Source: Methanobrevibacter ruminantium M1 (GTDB lineage: Archaea; Methanobacteriota; Methanobacteria; Methanobacteriales; Methanobacteriaceae). Taken from it: 64,000 bases of DNA. The notes under the pieces were generated by a model. The model searched no databases. It was not told where the DNA came from and was given only the letters and a program-made list of their open reading frames with translations. Both the position numbers and the translations under genes were made by a program. Location of the stretch: the NCBI RefSeq assembly GCF_000024185.1, contig NC_013790.1, positions 891,501-955,500 of the forward strand. Direction: 5' to 3'. This document shows, piece by piece, positions 8,740 to 17,188 of the stretch; the stretch's first letter is position 1; the number at the start of each line of letters is the position of its first letter.

Positions 8740-9588
8740 ATGAGTGATGATCAAAAGCCTTACAAAAATGGTTTCAAGTTTCCAGAGCAAAGCATTAGAA
8801 CAAAAATTACCGAAGTAAGTCCTAACCGATTATCCACTCGAGGTTTCAATCAGGAGGACCTTATTGAGAATCTTTCCTACTCTGAGAATGTTTTTTTAAT
8901 ATTGAGAGGAAGATTGCCTGATGAGAAGGAAGCTAAAATATTCAATCACATTCTTGTTTCCTTTTGCGACCATGGTGTCACTCCTCCAAGCACACAGTCT
9001 GCAAGGCTTATCGCCTCATCTGGAGCAAGCATAAACAATGCAGTTGCTGGAGGATTGCTGTCCTTTGGCAAAAATCATGCAGGGGCAATTGAAAAAGCCA
9101 TGGCTTTGTTTCAGGAATCAATCAGTGGCTTAAATTTGGAAGAGACAGACCCTGACGATGAAAACAAGAGAATTGCCCTCTTGGCCATAGAAATCGTAAA
9201 CCGCTACGAAGGCGAATCAAAAAGAGTTCCCGGTTTTGGCCATAGGTATCATGATAAGGACCCTAGGGCAGCTAAACTGATTGATTTGGCCATTCAAGAA
9301 TCAGCCATTGGTCCTCATACAAAACTAGCCCTTGCAATTGAAAGCATCTTAAATGAAAAGAAAGGAATTTGCTTGAATGTTGACGGTGCAAATGCAGGTC
9401 TTTTATCTGATTTGGGCTTTGATAGTGACTTAGGATTGGGAATTTTTATGATTGGGCGTTTGCCAGGTCTCATTGCTCATGCATTTGAAGAGATGCAGGA
9501 GGAAGAGAAATTCAGACGATTCTGCGATTTGGAAAACATAGTCTATGAAGGTTTTAAAAATAAAAGGATTGATGATGGCGAAGAATGA
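8740..9588 (+). CDS. Citryl-CoA lyase / citrate synthase-family protein
   Basis: This 282-residue protein has the short citrate synthase fold. The three catalytic positions of the family are present: His113 in SFGKNHAGA, His168 in VPGFGHRYHDKDPR and Asp215 in CLNVDGANAG. The length (about 100 residues shorter than bacterial citrate synthase) matches proteins annotated as citryl-CoA lyase, which split citryl-CoA to acetyl-CoA and oxaloacetate; the condensing direction cannot be excluded. GTGAT (8729-8733) is a suitable Shine-Dalgarno. Together with the MmgE/PrpD and fumarase alpha genes it suggests a citrate or 2-methylcitrate-type acid route, which is inference from proximity. Confidence 0.8.
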   Translation: MSDDQKPYKNGFKFPEQSIRTKITEVSPNRLSTRGFNQEDLIENLSYSENVFLILRGRLPDEKEAKIFNHILVSFCDHGVTPPSTQSARLIASSGASINNAVAGGLLSFGKNHAGAIEKAMALFQESISGLNLEETDPDDENKRIALLAIEIVNRYEGESKRVPGFGHRYHDKDPRAAKLIDLAIQESAIGPHTKLALAIESILNEKKGICLNVDGANAGLLSDLGFDSDLGLGIFMIGRLPGLIAHAFEEMQEEEKFRRFCDLENIVYEGFKNKRIDDGEE

Positions 9589-9746
9589 TCATATTTGTGA
9601 AATGTATTGGCTAAAATAATTTTTCTGCAATTGAATATAATTCATGGAAATTTATTAAAATGCTTGATTTTAATTAAATAATCATATACTTGATTTTAAC
9701 TAATTAACTACAAATCATTATAAAAATGCTTTTAGGAGTAATTTAT

Positions 9747-10256
9747 ATGGAATTTTTTGATGTTATTGAAAAAAGATACAGTATGAGAGGTTTTGAAGAC
9801 AAAGAGGTAGAGCAAGAGAAATTAGATAAGATCTTAAAGGCTGCTCAAATCGCTCCAACTGGAGTTAACTTCCAACCTTTTAAGGTAATCGTAATTGACA
9901 CTAAAAAGTATAAGGAAGAATTAAATGCAATCTATCCTCCAGAATGGTTTACACAAGCGCCAATTGCTCTTTGTGTAGTTGCTTCCAAGGAAAGGGCTTG
10001 GACAAGGAAATTCGATGGCAAGAATATTGCAGACATCGATGCAACAATTGTCATGACCCATATGATTCTTGCAGCTGAAGACTTAGGCCTAAACACTTGT
10101 TTCATTGCTGCATTCAAGCCTGATGAAGCAAAGAAATTTTTGGCACTTGATGATGAATGGGAACCTGTATTGTTCACTCCTTTAGGATATGGAAATGCAG
10201 AGCCTAGAGACACTCCTAGAAAAGCAATAGAAGAATTGGTAATCTATAAAGATTAA
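9747..10256 (+). CDS. Nitroreductase family flavoprotein
   Basis: This 169-residue protein has the size and pattern of the FMN-dependent nitroreductase fold: N-terminal FFDVIEKRYSMRGF, the FMN-contact segment LKAAQIAPTGVNFQPF (about 32-47), and the C-terminal LGYGNAEPRDTPRK. It is probably an NAD(P)H or F420-linked oxidoreductase for quinone- or nitro-type acceptors; the substrate is unknown. The start is set at ATG 9747, because AGGAG (9733-9737) stands 9 bases before it. The earlier ATG at 9726 lies upstream of that Shine-Dalgarno. Confidence 0.85.
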   Translation: MEFFDVIEKRYSMRGFEDKEVEQEKLDKILKAAQIAPTGVNFQPFKVIVIDTKKYKEELNAIYPPEWFTQAPIALCVVASKERAWTRKFDGKNIADIDATIVMTHMILAAEDLGLNTCFIAAFKPDEAKKFLALDDEWEPVLFTPLGYGNAEPRDTPRKAIEELVIYKD

Positions 10257-10357
10257 ATTAATTTAATATTTTAATTTATTGGTAATCTGTAAAGATTAAA
10301 TTGTTTTAATTCTTTATTTTTATTCCTTTTTAGTTGATTGTTTGTTTAGATGATAAT

Positions 10358-10729
10358 ATGAAACCAAAGATAGTTCGTGCAAGGGACAAAGAGGTAATGA
10401 ATCAATTGGCAAAGCTTTTTGAAGAGTCTAAATACACTGTCAAGTCCCAGGATAAGAATTATGTCCTTCTTAAGAAGAATAATTATGGAAATCCTTTAAT
10501 TCATCTTCCATTCATATTGATTGGACTGTTCTTCAATGCATTTGCTATTCTAGTTAATGTGGCCTATTTTGCCTACAGTGTTTTTAAAAAGTCCAATGTA
10601 ATCTTAATTACAACTGAAAAGAATGATGAAGATGGCAATCCCTTGGAATTCGATGACGTCGGTGAAATTGAAGTATTCTACGACCAAGAAACTTGGGATA
10701 AGGCGATAGAATTATCTAGATTGGAATAA
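10358..10729 (+). CDS. Small membrane-associated protein of unknown function
   Basis: This 123-residue protein starts MKPKIVRARDKEVMNQLAKL and is not a family I recognise. A single long hydrophobic segment (about residues 46-75, LIHLPFILIGLFFNAFAI...) separates a basic N-terminal part from an acidic C-terminal part. The start is placed at ATG 10358 with GATGATA just upstream; the frame extends to a TTG at 10334. It lies about 100 bases after the nitroreductase gene on the same strand. Likely a membrane-anchored cytoplasmic protein; nothing more can be said. Confidence 0.6.
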   Translation: MKPKIVRARDKEVMNQLAKLFEESKYTVKSQDKNYVLLKKNNYGNPLIHLPFILIGLFFNAFAILVNVAYFAYSVFKKSNVILITTEKNDEDGNPLEFDDVGEIEVFYDQETWDKAIELSRLE

Positions 10730-10897
10730 AAATATTCTTATAATTATTTATACTTCTTTAACAAAAAGTTTAATATATAGAATTTTATGAACTTATTGAA
10801 TTTATTGAATTTATTGAATTTGTTTAATTTATTCATTATAGAACTTTTTGAACTTATTTAAGTTGTTTTATTTTAAATTATTAAATTGGGGATATTA

Positions 10898-11248
10898 ATG
10901 AAATTTACAATGAGAAAAATTATATTATTGGCTTTTTCAGCTCTTTTAATCATTTTAGGGCTTTGGAATTATATGAGTGTACCTAAACCAGGTTTAGACA
11001 TTATTGCATCATCCCTTGTGCTTGTTGCAGTTGGTTGGACTCTTGCAATGTCTGTTTTTGAACCTAACTGGATTAAAGCAGCTATCTTCATTGACGGATT
11101 GGTATTTGTACTTGTATCTATCACATTCTTAGTAAGTCCTATCAATTATGTGTTCCTTCTCTTTGGAATTATTTTGGTTGCTATAGCTGTTTTAGCTTAT
11201 CTTAGAAAATTACCAGACAATATATTAAGATACTTCTACAGATCTTAA
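10898..11248 (+). CDS. Small four-helix membrane protein of unknown function
   Basis: This 116-residue protein has four strongly hydrophobic helices (about residues 7-26, 33-52, 57-79, 83-103) and a basic C-terminal tail (RKLPDNILRYFYRS). I do not recognise the family. The ATG at 10898 is preferred over the in-frame TTG at 10886. TTGGGGAT just upstream may serve as ribosome site. It is the last gene before the ATP synthase operon and is separated from it by a long spacer, so it is probably not part of it. Confidence 0.6.
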   Translation: MKFTMRKIILLAFSALLIILGLWNYMSVPKPGLDIIASSLVLVAVGWTLAMSVFEPNWIKAAIFIDGLVFVLVSITFLVSPINYVFLLFGIILVAIAVLAYLRKLPDNILRYFYRS

Positions 11249-11823
11249 TATTTTTCTATTTTTTTTAACTTTAGTTTTCATTTTAGCTTTTTTTCAACTT
11301 TTTCTATTTTATTATCTTATTTTTCAAAATTTTCATAGGTGTTTTAAAAAAATTTCATTTCATATTTTACGAACTTTTTTAATAGATTCTTCAAGTTTTT
11401 CCCTGAAATTTACCTTAATTTTCCCTTAATTTTCCCTTAATTTTCCCTTCAAATTTTTATGAATATTTCTCATTCAAAGGACTAATTTTTCCTTAATTAT
11501 TTTCATGCTCTTTTTCAAGTGATATTATCATGTTATTATCATATTTTAAGAATTTATAATAATTCTCTATTTTATCTAAAACAAGTTATTCAATAATTAT
11601 TTTAAAAAGATAGTAAAAATATCTTTTATTTAATTTATAAAAAATATTTAAATTAATATCTAGCAAAAATAGTCCTTTTAAGAAAGATAAATTTTTTAAT
11701 AAAAATCTTTGAAAAATTAATAAAAAATTAATATAAATTAACAAATACACTCGATTTCTAATATTATATAATAAAATATATATATTAACAAAAATAAAAA
11801 TTTAATTACCATGGTGATTTATT
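11249..11823. other. 575-bp AT-rich spacer holding the ATP synthase operon promoter and an 11-bp triplet repeat
   Basis: No gene is seen. T-rich DNA after 11250 can end the preceding transcript. CTTAATTTTCC is repeated three times head to tail at 11414-11446. The stretch 11765-11790 (TATTATATAATAAAATATATA) is the best TATA-box region, 35-60 bases before the first gene of the operon. GGTGAT (11815-11820) is its Shine-Dalgarno. Confidence 0.6.
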
Positions 11824-12138
11824 ATGGCAGGGATATCAGAAGCTATTACCCAAATAAAAAAGGCTGAAAGTGATGCTGATTCCTTAGTAGAACAATCAAC
11901 AGTCGATGCGAAAGCAATGATTGATGAGGCTCATGTTAAAGCTAATGAAATGGTTGAAGCTGCTAAGAATGAAGCTAACGAAGAAGCTCAATCTACTGTT
12001 TTTGATGCAGAAGAAAATGCAAAGAAAGAAGCTACTTCTATATCTTCTCAAGCTGATAGCGATGTTGAAGCTATCAAGAATAAGGCTAGAAATAATATAG
12101 ATGAAGCTGCTTCAATTATTGTTAAAAATATTTTATAG
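11824..12138 (+). CDS. atpH: A-type ATP synthase subunit H (peripheral stalk)
   Basis: This 104-residue protein is a continuous Ala/Glu/Lys-rich heptad coiled coil (KKAESDADSLVEQSTVDAKA...), as expected for subunit H/G. That subunit pairs with subunit E to form the peripheral stalk linking the A1 head to subunit I. It is the first gene of the nine-gene operon, 9 bases before atpI. GGTGAT lies 3 bases before the ATG. Sequence conservation is weak, so the call rests on length, coiled-coil character and operon position. Confidence 0.88.
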   Translation: MAGISEAITQIKKAESDADSLVEQSTVDAKAMIDEAHVKANEMVEAAKNEANEEAQSTVFDAEENAKKEATSISSQADSDVEAIKNKARNNIDEAASIIVKNIL

Positions 12139-12147
12139 TGTGAGATA

Positions 12148-14154
12148 ATGTTTAGAACTGCGAGAATGCGTAAGCTTAATGTTATAACTTTGGACAAATA
12201 CGCTGGTCCTACGGTCAGTGCACTTCACGACGAGGGTATTGTCCAAATAAATGATATTTCTGAACGTATTCAGCAAGATCCTAAGCTAGCAGAACTTTTG
12301 AAACCTTCAAAAGTTACACCTTATACTGGTAAGCTGTCCTCACTTCTTATGAAGACAAGCGCACTTTCCGATCTTCTCGGAGATGCCCTTTCAGAAGGTC
12401 AGTCCCTTAAGGACACCCTTATGTCTTTCATAAGCCCCGATCTTCCAGTTCCTAAAGAAGTCGAGGATGTTGATACAGAAAGCTTTATAGCTTATGCTGA
12501 ATCAACATTAAGCCAGGTTGAGGCTGAAACAAAAGGTATTGAAGATAAGTTAGCCGCACTAGACAGTGAAGAAAGTAAGCTTGAATCAAATAAAAGTTTA
12601 GCTTCTAAGCTTAAAAATCTGGATATGGATTTAGCTCTTTTAAGCGATTCAAAGTATACTTCTACCATTGTTGGTAGGATCACTGCTGAGTCAGCTCAGA
12701 AATTCAAAAGTGAATACAGTAAGATTACAGAGGATCTCTTTTACGAATTGGTTCCAGATGATGAGAAGGAGTACAATATTCTTGTTGTTGTCGTAGCCAA
12801 CGAGTTTAAGGATGACATCTATACCTTACTTAGGAAAAATGAATTCGAGAAGTTTGAAACTGAGGATTTACAAGGAAGACCTGACAGTCTTATTTCCTCT
12901 TGCGAATCCAGGCTTCAGGCTATCGAAAGTGAAAGATCCCAAGCTAAAGCTGATTTGAAAGTTGTAGCAGAAAAATGGGATGATGAAGTTCTTGCTTTAA
13001 AAGAACAATTGGAAAACGAAAAAGAGAAAAATGAGGTTTTCGCAACATTTGCTGAAACCGACAAGACTGTTGTCCTTGAAGCATGGGTGCCAGAGAAAAA
13101 CCTGGAGCAAGCTCAAAGCATAATTGAGACTGCTACAGATGGCCACGTGATCATGGAAACAGAAGAGGTTCCAGACAATGCTGAAGACGTACCTGTACTG
13201 CAGGAAAACTGCACATATGCAAAACCTTACGAACTATTGGTTGAAATGTACTCTCCATTGAAGTACAATGAAATCGACCCTACCTTATTCGTAGCTATTA
13301 CATATCCATTCTTCTTCGGTTTCTGTTTAACCGATGCAGGATACGGTATTTTAGTTGCACTTATAGGATTCATCCTCTATAGAGGAATGGGTAAAGTCAA
13401 CAGAACCATGCACGATGGTGGTCTAATCATCATTGCAAGTGGTATATGGTCCATTATTTTAGGTCTGTTTACCAACGGTTTCTTAGGGGACATGTGGACT
13501 AGGATTTTAGGTTTAGGACCTGCTCTTCCTACAGTTATCGATTCAATCAATGCATTTAAGTTCCCAGCAACAATCTTGGTTATTGCTATCGTAATCGGTA
13601 TCATCTATACCAATATCGGTTTCATCTTAGGTGCAATCGACAACTTAAGATACGGAGAGAAGAAAGAAGCAATCGGTTCTCAAATCGTATGGTTTGTATT
13701 TGAGCTTGGTATTATCCTTCTCATATTAGGATTCCTTTTCCCAACATTCGGAATGATTGGAATGGCTCTTGGTGCAGTATTAATCATTGCAGCTCTTGGA
13801 ATGCTCATATGGGCTAACGGCGCATATGGTCTTATGGATGTCTTTGGATTTATGGGAGATGTATTGTCATACGCTCGTCTATTGGCTCTCTGTTTAGCTA
13901 CAGGTGGTATTGCTATGACCGTAAACATCTTGACCAATATGGTAAATGACATGATTCCATTTGTTGGTATCGTTTTAGCTATTATCATCTTTATTGGTGG
14001 ACATATTGCAAACTTCCTTTTCCAAGTATTAGGTGCAGGAGTAAACGCTTTGCGTCTTAACTATGTAGAGTTCTTCTCTCAATTCTATATGGGTGGAAAA
14101 AACTCTTACCAAGCTTTTAAAGCGAAAAGACAATTTACTAAAGTTAAAAAATAA
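12148..14154 (+). CDS. atpI: A-type ATP synthase subunit I (membrane stator, a-subunit equivalent)
   Basis: This 668-residue protein has a cytoplasmic N-terminal half (about 1-370) with coiled-coil segments that bind the E-H stalks, and a C-terminal half with seven to eight membrane helices. The conserved segment GDVLSYARLLALCLATGGIA (about 571-590) holds the essential arginine that faces the rotor ring. It forms the ion half-channels of the A0 motor. It follows atpH by 9 bases. After it comes a 375-base spacer before atpK, the largest gap inside the operon. Confidence 0.95.
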   Translation: MFRTARMRKLNVITLDKYAGPTVSALHDEGIVQINDISERIQQDPKLAELLKPSKVTPYTGKLSSLLMKTSALSDLLGDALSEGQSLKDTLMSFISPDLPVPKEVEDVDTESFIAYAESTLSQVEAETKGIEDKLAALDSEESKLESNKSLASKLKNLDMDLALLSDSKYTSTIVGRITAESAQKFKSEYSKITEDLFYELVPDDEKEYNILVVVVANEFKDDIYTLLRKNEFEKFETEDLQGRPDSLISSCESRLQAIESERSQAKADLKVVAEKWDDEVLALKEQLENEKEKNEVFATFAETDKTVVLEAWVPEKNLEQAQSIIETATDGHVIMETEEVPDNAEDVPVLQENCTYAKPYELLVEMYSPLKYNEIDPTLFVAITYPFFFGFCLTDAGYGILVALIGFILYRGMGKVNRTMHDGGLIIIASGIWSIILGLFTNGFLGDMWTRILGLGPALPTVIDSINAFKFPATILVIAIVIGIIYTNIGFILGAIDNLRYGEKKEAIGSQIVWFVFELGIILLILGFLFPTFGMIGMALGAVLIIAALGMLIWANGAYGLMDVFGFMGDVLSYARLLALCLATGGIAMTVNILTNMVNDMIPFVGIVLAIIIFIGGHIANFLFQVLGAGVNALRLNYVEFFSQFYMGGKNSYQAFKAKRQFTKVKK

Positions 14155-14529
14155 TCAAAATCAAATTTACTAGTTATTTTATTTAGAAAAACTTTTAAAA
14201 TCTGTAATATTGAAAAATTTAATTAAATTTTTAAATGAAAATAAATTCAAATGTTCTTTTAAAGGTTTAAAACTTAAAGATTTCAATATGATTTCATTCA
14301 AATTAAAATAATTATTTGGAAATGATAATTAATTTTAATTTAAATTAAGCAAATGCTTAAAATAAGAACTTTACGTTCTATTTAAAGAAATATAATTAAC
14401 AATTATATTTAAATTCATTAAAATATAATTAAAAAGTTTAAATTATATTTAAAATCATTAAAAATATAATTAAAAGTCAAATTATATTTTGTTACAATTT
14501 TATTAATCAATTTATAGGAGATATATTAT
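14155..14529. other. atpI-atpK spacer with a ladder of inverted repeats
   Basis: This non-coding 375-base spacer lies inside an operon. A small hairpin TTAAGC-AAAT-GCTTAA spans 14345-14360. Then half-sites alternate: AAATATAATT (14388-14397), AATTATATTT (14401-14410), AAATATAATT (14421-14430), AATTATATTT (14441-14450), AAATATAATT (14462-14471) and AATTATATTT (14480-14489). Neighbouring halves can form several alternative 10-bp hairpins. RNA processing or an internal promoter giving extra subunit K message is a plausible role. GGAG (14517-14520) is the Shine-Dalgarno of atpK. Confidence 0.6.
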
Positions 14530-15015
14530 ATGGTAGAAATTGCTTTAGGTACTGCTTTAGCAGCAATTGGTGCTGGTGTAGCAATTGGTTTTGCTGGTTT
14601 AGGTTCCGGTTTAGGACAAGGTATGGCAGCAGCTGGATCTGTTGGAGCTGTAGCAGAAGATAACGATATGTTTGCTAGAGGTATTATTTTCTCAGCATTA
14701 CCAGAAACTCAGGCTATTTACGGATTCTTGATTGCTATTTTATTACTTGTATTCTCAGGATTATTAGGTGGAGGAGAAGGTCTCTCCACAACTGCAGGTA
14801 TTGTAGCTATAGGTGTAGGTGCATCTATTGGATTTGCAGGTTTAGGTTCCGGTATGGGACAAGGTATGGCAGCAGCTTCCTCTGTTGGTGCTATCGTCGA
14901 AGATAACGACATGTTCGCAAGAGGTATTATCTTCTCTGCATTACCAGAAACTCAAGCTATTTACGGTTTCTTGATTGCTATCTTACTTATGGTATTCGGT
15001 GGAATCTTAGGTTAG
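14530..15015 (+). CDS. atpK: A-type ATP synthase subunit K (rotor ring, duplicated hairpin)
   Basis: This 161-residue proteolipid is made of two near-identical hairpins (about 1-80 and 86-161), so it is a four-helix fused c-subunit. Each half keeps the ion-binding carboxylate, Glu59 and Glu140, in the motif LPETQAIYGF. With Thr/Gln and Tyr close by, this matches sodium-binding rotor rings; sodium coupling is reported for the Methanobrevibacter ruminantium enzyme. Because both halves keep the Glu, the ring would carry one site per hairpin. It is preceded by the long repeat-rich spacer and followed 12 bases later by atpE. Confidence 0.96.
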   Translation: MVEIALGTALAAIGAGVAIGFAGLGSGLGQGMAAAGSVGAVAEDNDMFARGIIFSALPETQAIYGFLIAILLLVFSGLLGGGEGLSTTAGIVAIGVGASIGFAGLGSGMGQGMAAASSVGAIVEDNDMFARGIIFSALPETQAIYGFLIAILLMVFGGILG

Positions 15016-15027
15016 GAGGTCAATTTA

Positions 15028-15708
15028 ATGAGCTCTGGGGCAGATAAAATTGTCTCTAACATAATGTCTGAAGCTCAAGGCAAGGCTGATGCAAACATTG
15101 GCGAAGCTCAAGCTCAAGTCGATGCAATATTGGCAGATGGCGAAAAAAGGGCTGAAGCCACTAAGCTTAAAATCTCTGAAGACGCTGCAAAGCAAGCGGA
15201 AATGAGATATCAGCAAATCATCTCTGAAGCTAAGATGAATGCTCGTAGGGCAGAATTAGGGGCAAAAGAAGAAGTAATCGAAGAAGCTTTCAATAAAGCT
15301 ACTGAAGATTTGACAAATATGGCAAATACCAACGATACTGAATATGTGGACGCTTTAATTGAAATGATTAAGGAAGCAGCTGTAGAAATCGGCGGCGGAG
15401 ACTTAATCGTTTTATTGAAAAAGGAGGACATTCCTAAAATTGAAGGTAAATTAGAACATATCGTAGGTTTAATAAAATCTTTAATCAAACGTGAAAAACC
15501 TTCCGATTTAAATGTGATTGCTAAAGAAGTTTCTCGTGAAACTGATGTTGAAACTACTTTAGAAATTGGAGAACCTATCGATACCATTGGTGGAGCTATA
15601 TTAAGAACAAGAAATGGTGAAATTCAAGTTAATAACACTATTGAATCCAGAATGTTAAGATTTAAAAAATCATTACGTTCAGAAGTTGCAAAAACATTAT
15701 TTGATTAG
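15028..15708 (+). CDS. atpE: A-type ATP synthase subunit E (peripheral stalk)
   Basis: This 226-residue protein has an N-terminal Ala/Glu/Gln-rich coiled coil (about 1-95) and a globular C-terminal domain ending in RSEVAKTLFD, the standard plan of subunit E. It forms the two or more peripheral stalks with subunit H and caps the A1 head. A GGAGG (15015-15019) precedes the ATG. The gene is 11 bases from atpC. Confidence 0.94.
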   Translation: MSSGADKIVSNIMSEAQGKADANIGEAQAQVDAILADGEKRAEATKLKISEDAAKQAEMRYQQIISEAKMNARRAELGAKEEVIEEAFNKATEDLTNMANTNDTEYVDALIEMIKEAAVEIGGGDLIVLLKKEDIPKIEGKLEHIVGLIKSLIKREKPSDLNVIAKEVSRETDVETTLEIGEPIDTIGGAILRTRNGEIQVNNTIESRMLRFKKSLRSEVAKTLFD

Positions 15709-15719
15709 GAGGATGAATT

Positions 15720-16874
15720 ATGGCTGATGAAATTGCTACAATAATAAGTTCCTTAGGACTTTCCAATGAGGCATTTTTAGCAATAGTTCTTTTAGCGTTT
15801 GTAGTTATTGGTGCAATTATTGTAATTGTCGCAACTAGACCAATTTTAGATGTTTACCCATATCTTCATCCTAATGCAAGAGTAAGAGCAAGAAAAGGAA
15901 GATTGTTTGATGAGAAACAGATTTCAGAACTTGTTGAAGCAAACAACGTTGATGAAATCACAAACTATCTCAGAGGATCTCCTGACTATGCAGACTACTT
16001 GGATAATTATACACTTGAAAAGGCATTGGACATTCAGCTTGGTGAAACCTATGACATGGTTTCCAGAATGGCTCCTAAAGAGATTCAATCTTCATTTAAA
16101 GTAATGGCTAAAAAGTCAGACATCAATAACATTAAAAGTTTATTGACTGCTAAGCAAGCAGGATTAAACGAAGAAGCAACTGCTGACCTTTTAATTCCTA
16201 CTGGTTCTTTATATGAAGATATAGAACGTTTGACCGACGCTGATGGTGTAACTGGCGTTGTTGCAGGATTAGATGGAACTGAATACGCTCCAGTATTGGA
16301 AGAAGCACTTCCAGAATATGAAAAGACTGGAATGGTCCTTCCTTTGGAATCAGCATTAGATAAGTATTACTTATCCAAATTGCTCGCTTCCTCTGAAACC
16401 CCATCTGATGAGAATAAGCAGATACTCTATTCTTATGTCGGTAATCAAGTGGATGTTGCAAATATCAAATTAATATTAAGAGCAAAGGCTGATGGATTAG
16501 ACTATGAAGCTATCAGCCCATACATGATTGATAGTGGATATCAATTAAGAGAATGGAAGCTTAAGGATCTTATGGAAGCTGAAGACGTCACTGGTGTCAT
16601 TTCCGGTTTGGAAGGAACCAAATACTCAGACGTCCTTGTTGAAGTGCTTCCTGAATACAATGAAACTGGATCTGTAGCTCTCTTTGAAAAGGCTTTAGAC
16701 AAGTTCTTAGTCGACTCTGCAAAATCCTATTCCATGAAAAAGCCATTAGGCATTGGACCTATAATAGGATTCCTCTCACAGAAAGAGGTTGAAGTCAAGA
16801 ACTTGAAGGTCATTGCAAGAGCCAAAAGAGAAGCTGACTTCCCAATATCTAAAATTAGGGAGATGTTAGTATGA
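15720..16874 (+). CDS. atpC: A-type ATP synthase subunit C (central rotor, d-type)
   Basis: This 384-residue protein is V/A-type subunit C/d, the funnel that joins the central shaft to the membrane ring. An N-terminal hydrophobic stretch (about 14-40) precedes PYLHPNARVRARKGRLF. Three related helical blocks follow, with recurring TGVVAGLDGTEYAPVL / TGVISGLEGTKYSDVL segments that show the internal repeat typical of this subunit. GGAGG precedes the ATG. The gene overlaps atpF by four bases (ATGA), a sign of translational coupling. Confidence 0.94.
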   Translation: MADEIATIISSLGLSNEAFLAIVLLAFVVIGAIIVIVATRPILDVYPYLHPNARVRARKGRLFDEKQISELVEANNVDEITNYLRGSPDYADYLDNYTLEKALDIQLGETYDMVSRMAPKEIQSSFKVMAKKSDINNIKSLLTAKQAGLNEEATADLLIPTGSLYEDIERLTDADGVTGVVAGLDGTEYAPVLEEALPEYEKTGMVLPLESALDKYYLSKLLASSETPSDENKQILYSYVGNQVDVANIKLILRAKADGLDYEAISPYMIDSGYQLREWKLKDLMEAEDVTGVISGLEGTKYSDVLVEVLPEYNETGSVALFEKALDKFLVDSAKSYSMKKPLGIGPIIGFLSQKEVEVKNLKVIARAKREADFPISKIREMLV

Positions 16875-17188
16875 GTGATGTCGCTATAATTGGGGATATC
16901 GATACTGTTACTGGTTTTAAACTTGGTGGAGTTAAAAGAGGTATTATTGTAAATAATGATGAAGAAGCTAAAGATGCTCTTGATGAGTTATTGAACGATG
17001 AAATTTCAATTATTATAATTACACAAAAGATAGCTGATAACATAAGAGAACATATTAATAGACGTCTTGGTTCTGATGTCTTACCGATGGTTATTGAGAT
17101 ACCAGACAAATCTGGTTCATCTGAAGGCGGTGCCGATCAAATGGCAGCTCTTATTAAGAGAGTTATCGGGGTAGAGATGGTTAAATGA
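16871..17188 (+). CDS. atpF: A-type ATP synthase subunit F (central shaft)
   Basis: This 105-residue protein carries the subunit F pattern: N-terminal [19 protein letters not shown] with a CheY-like fold, then [16 protein letters not shown] and a C-terminal helix. It packs with subunit D in the rotating shaft and regulates activity. It overlaps atpC upstream (ATGA) and atpA downstream (ATGATT) by four bases each, so the three are translationally coupled. Confidence 0.94.
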   Translation: MSDVAIIGDIDTVTGFKLGGVKRGIIVNNDEEAKDALDELLNDEISIIIITQKIADNIREHINRRLGSDVLPMVIEIPDKSGSSEGGADQMAALIKRVIGVEMVK

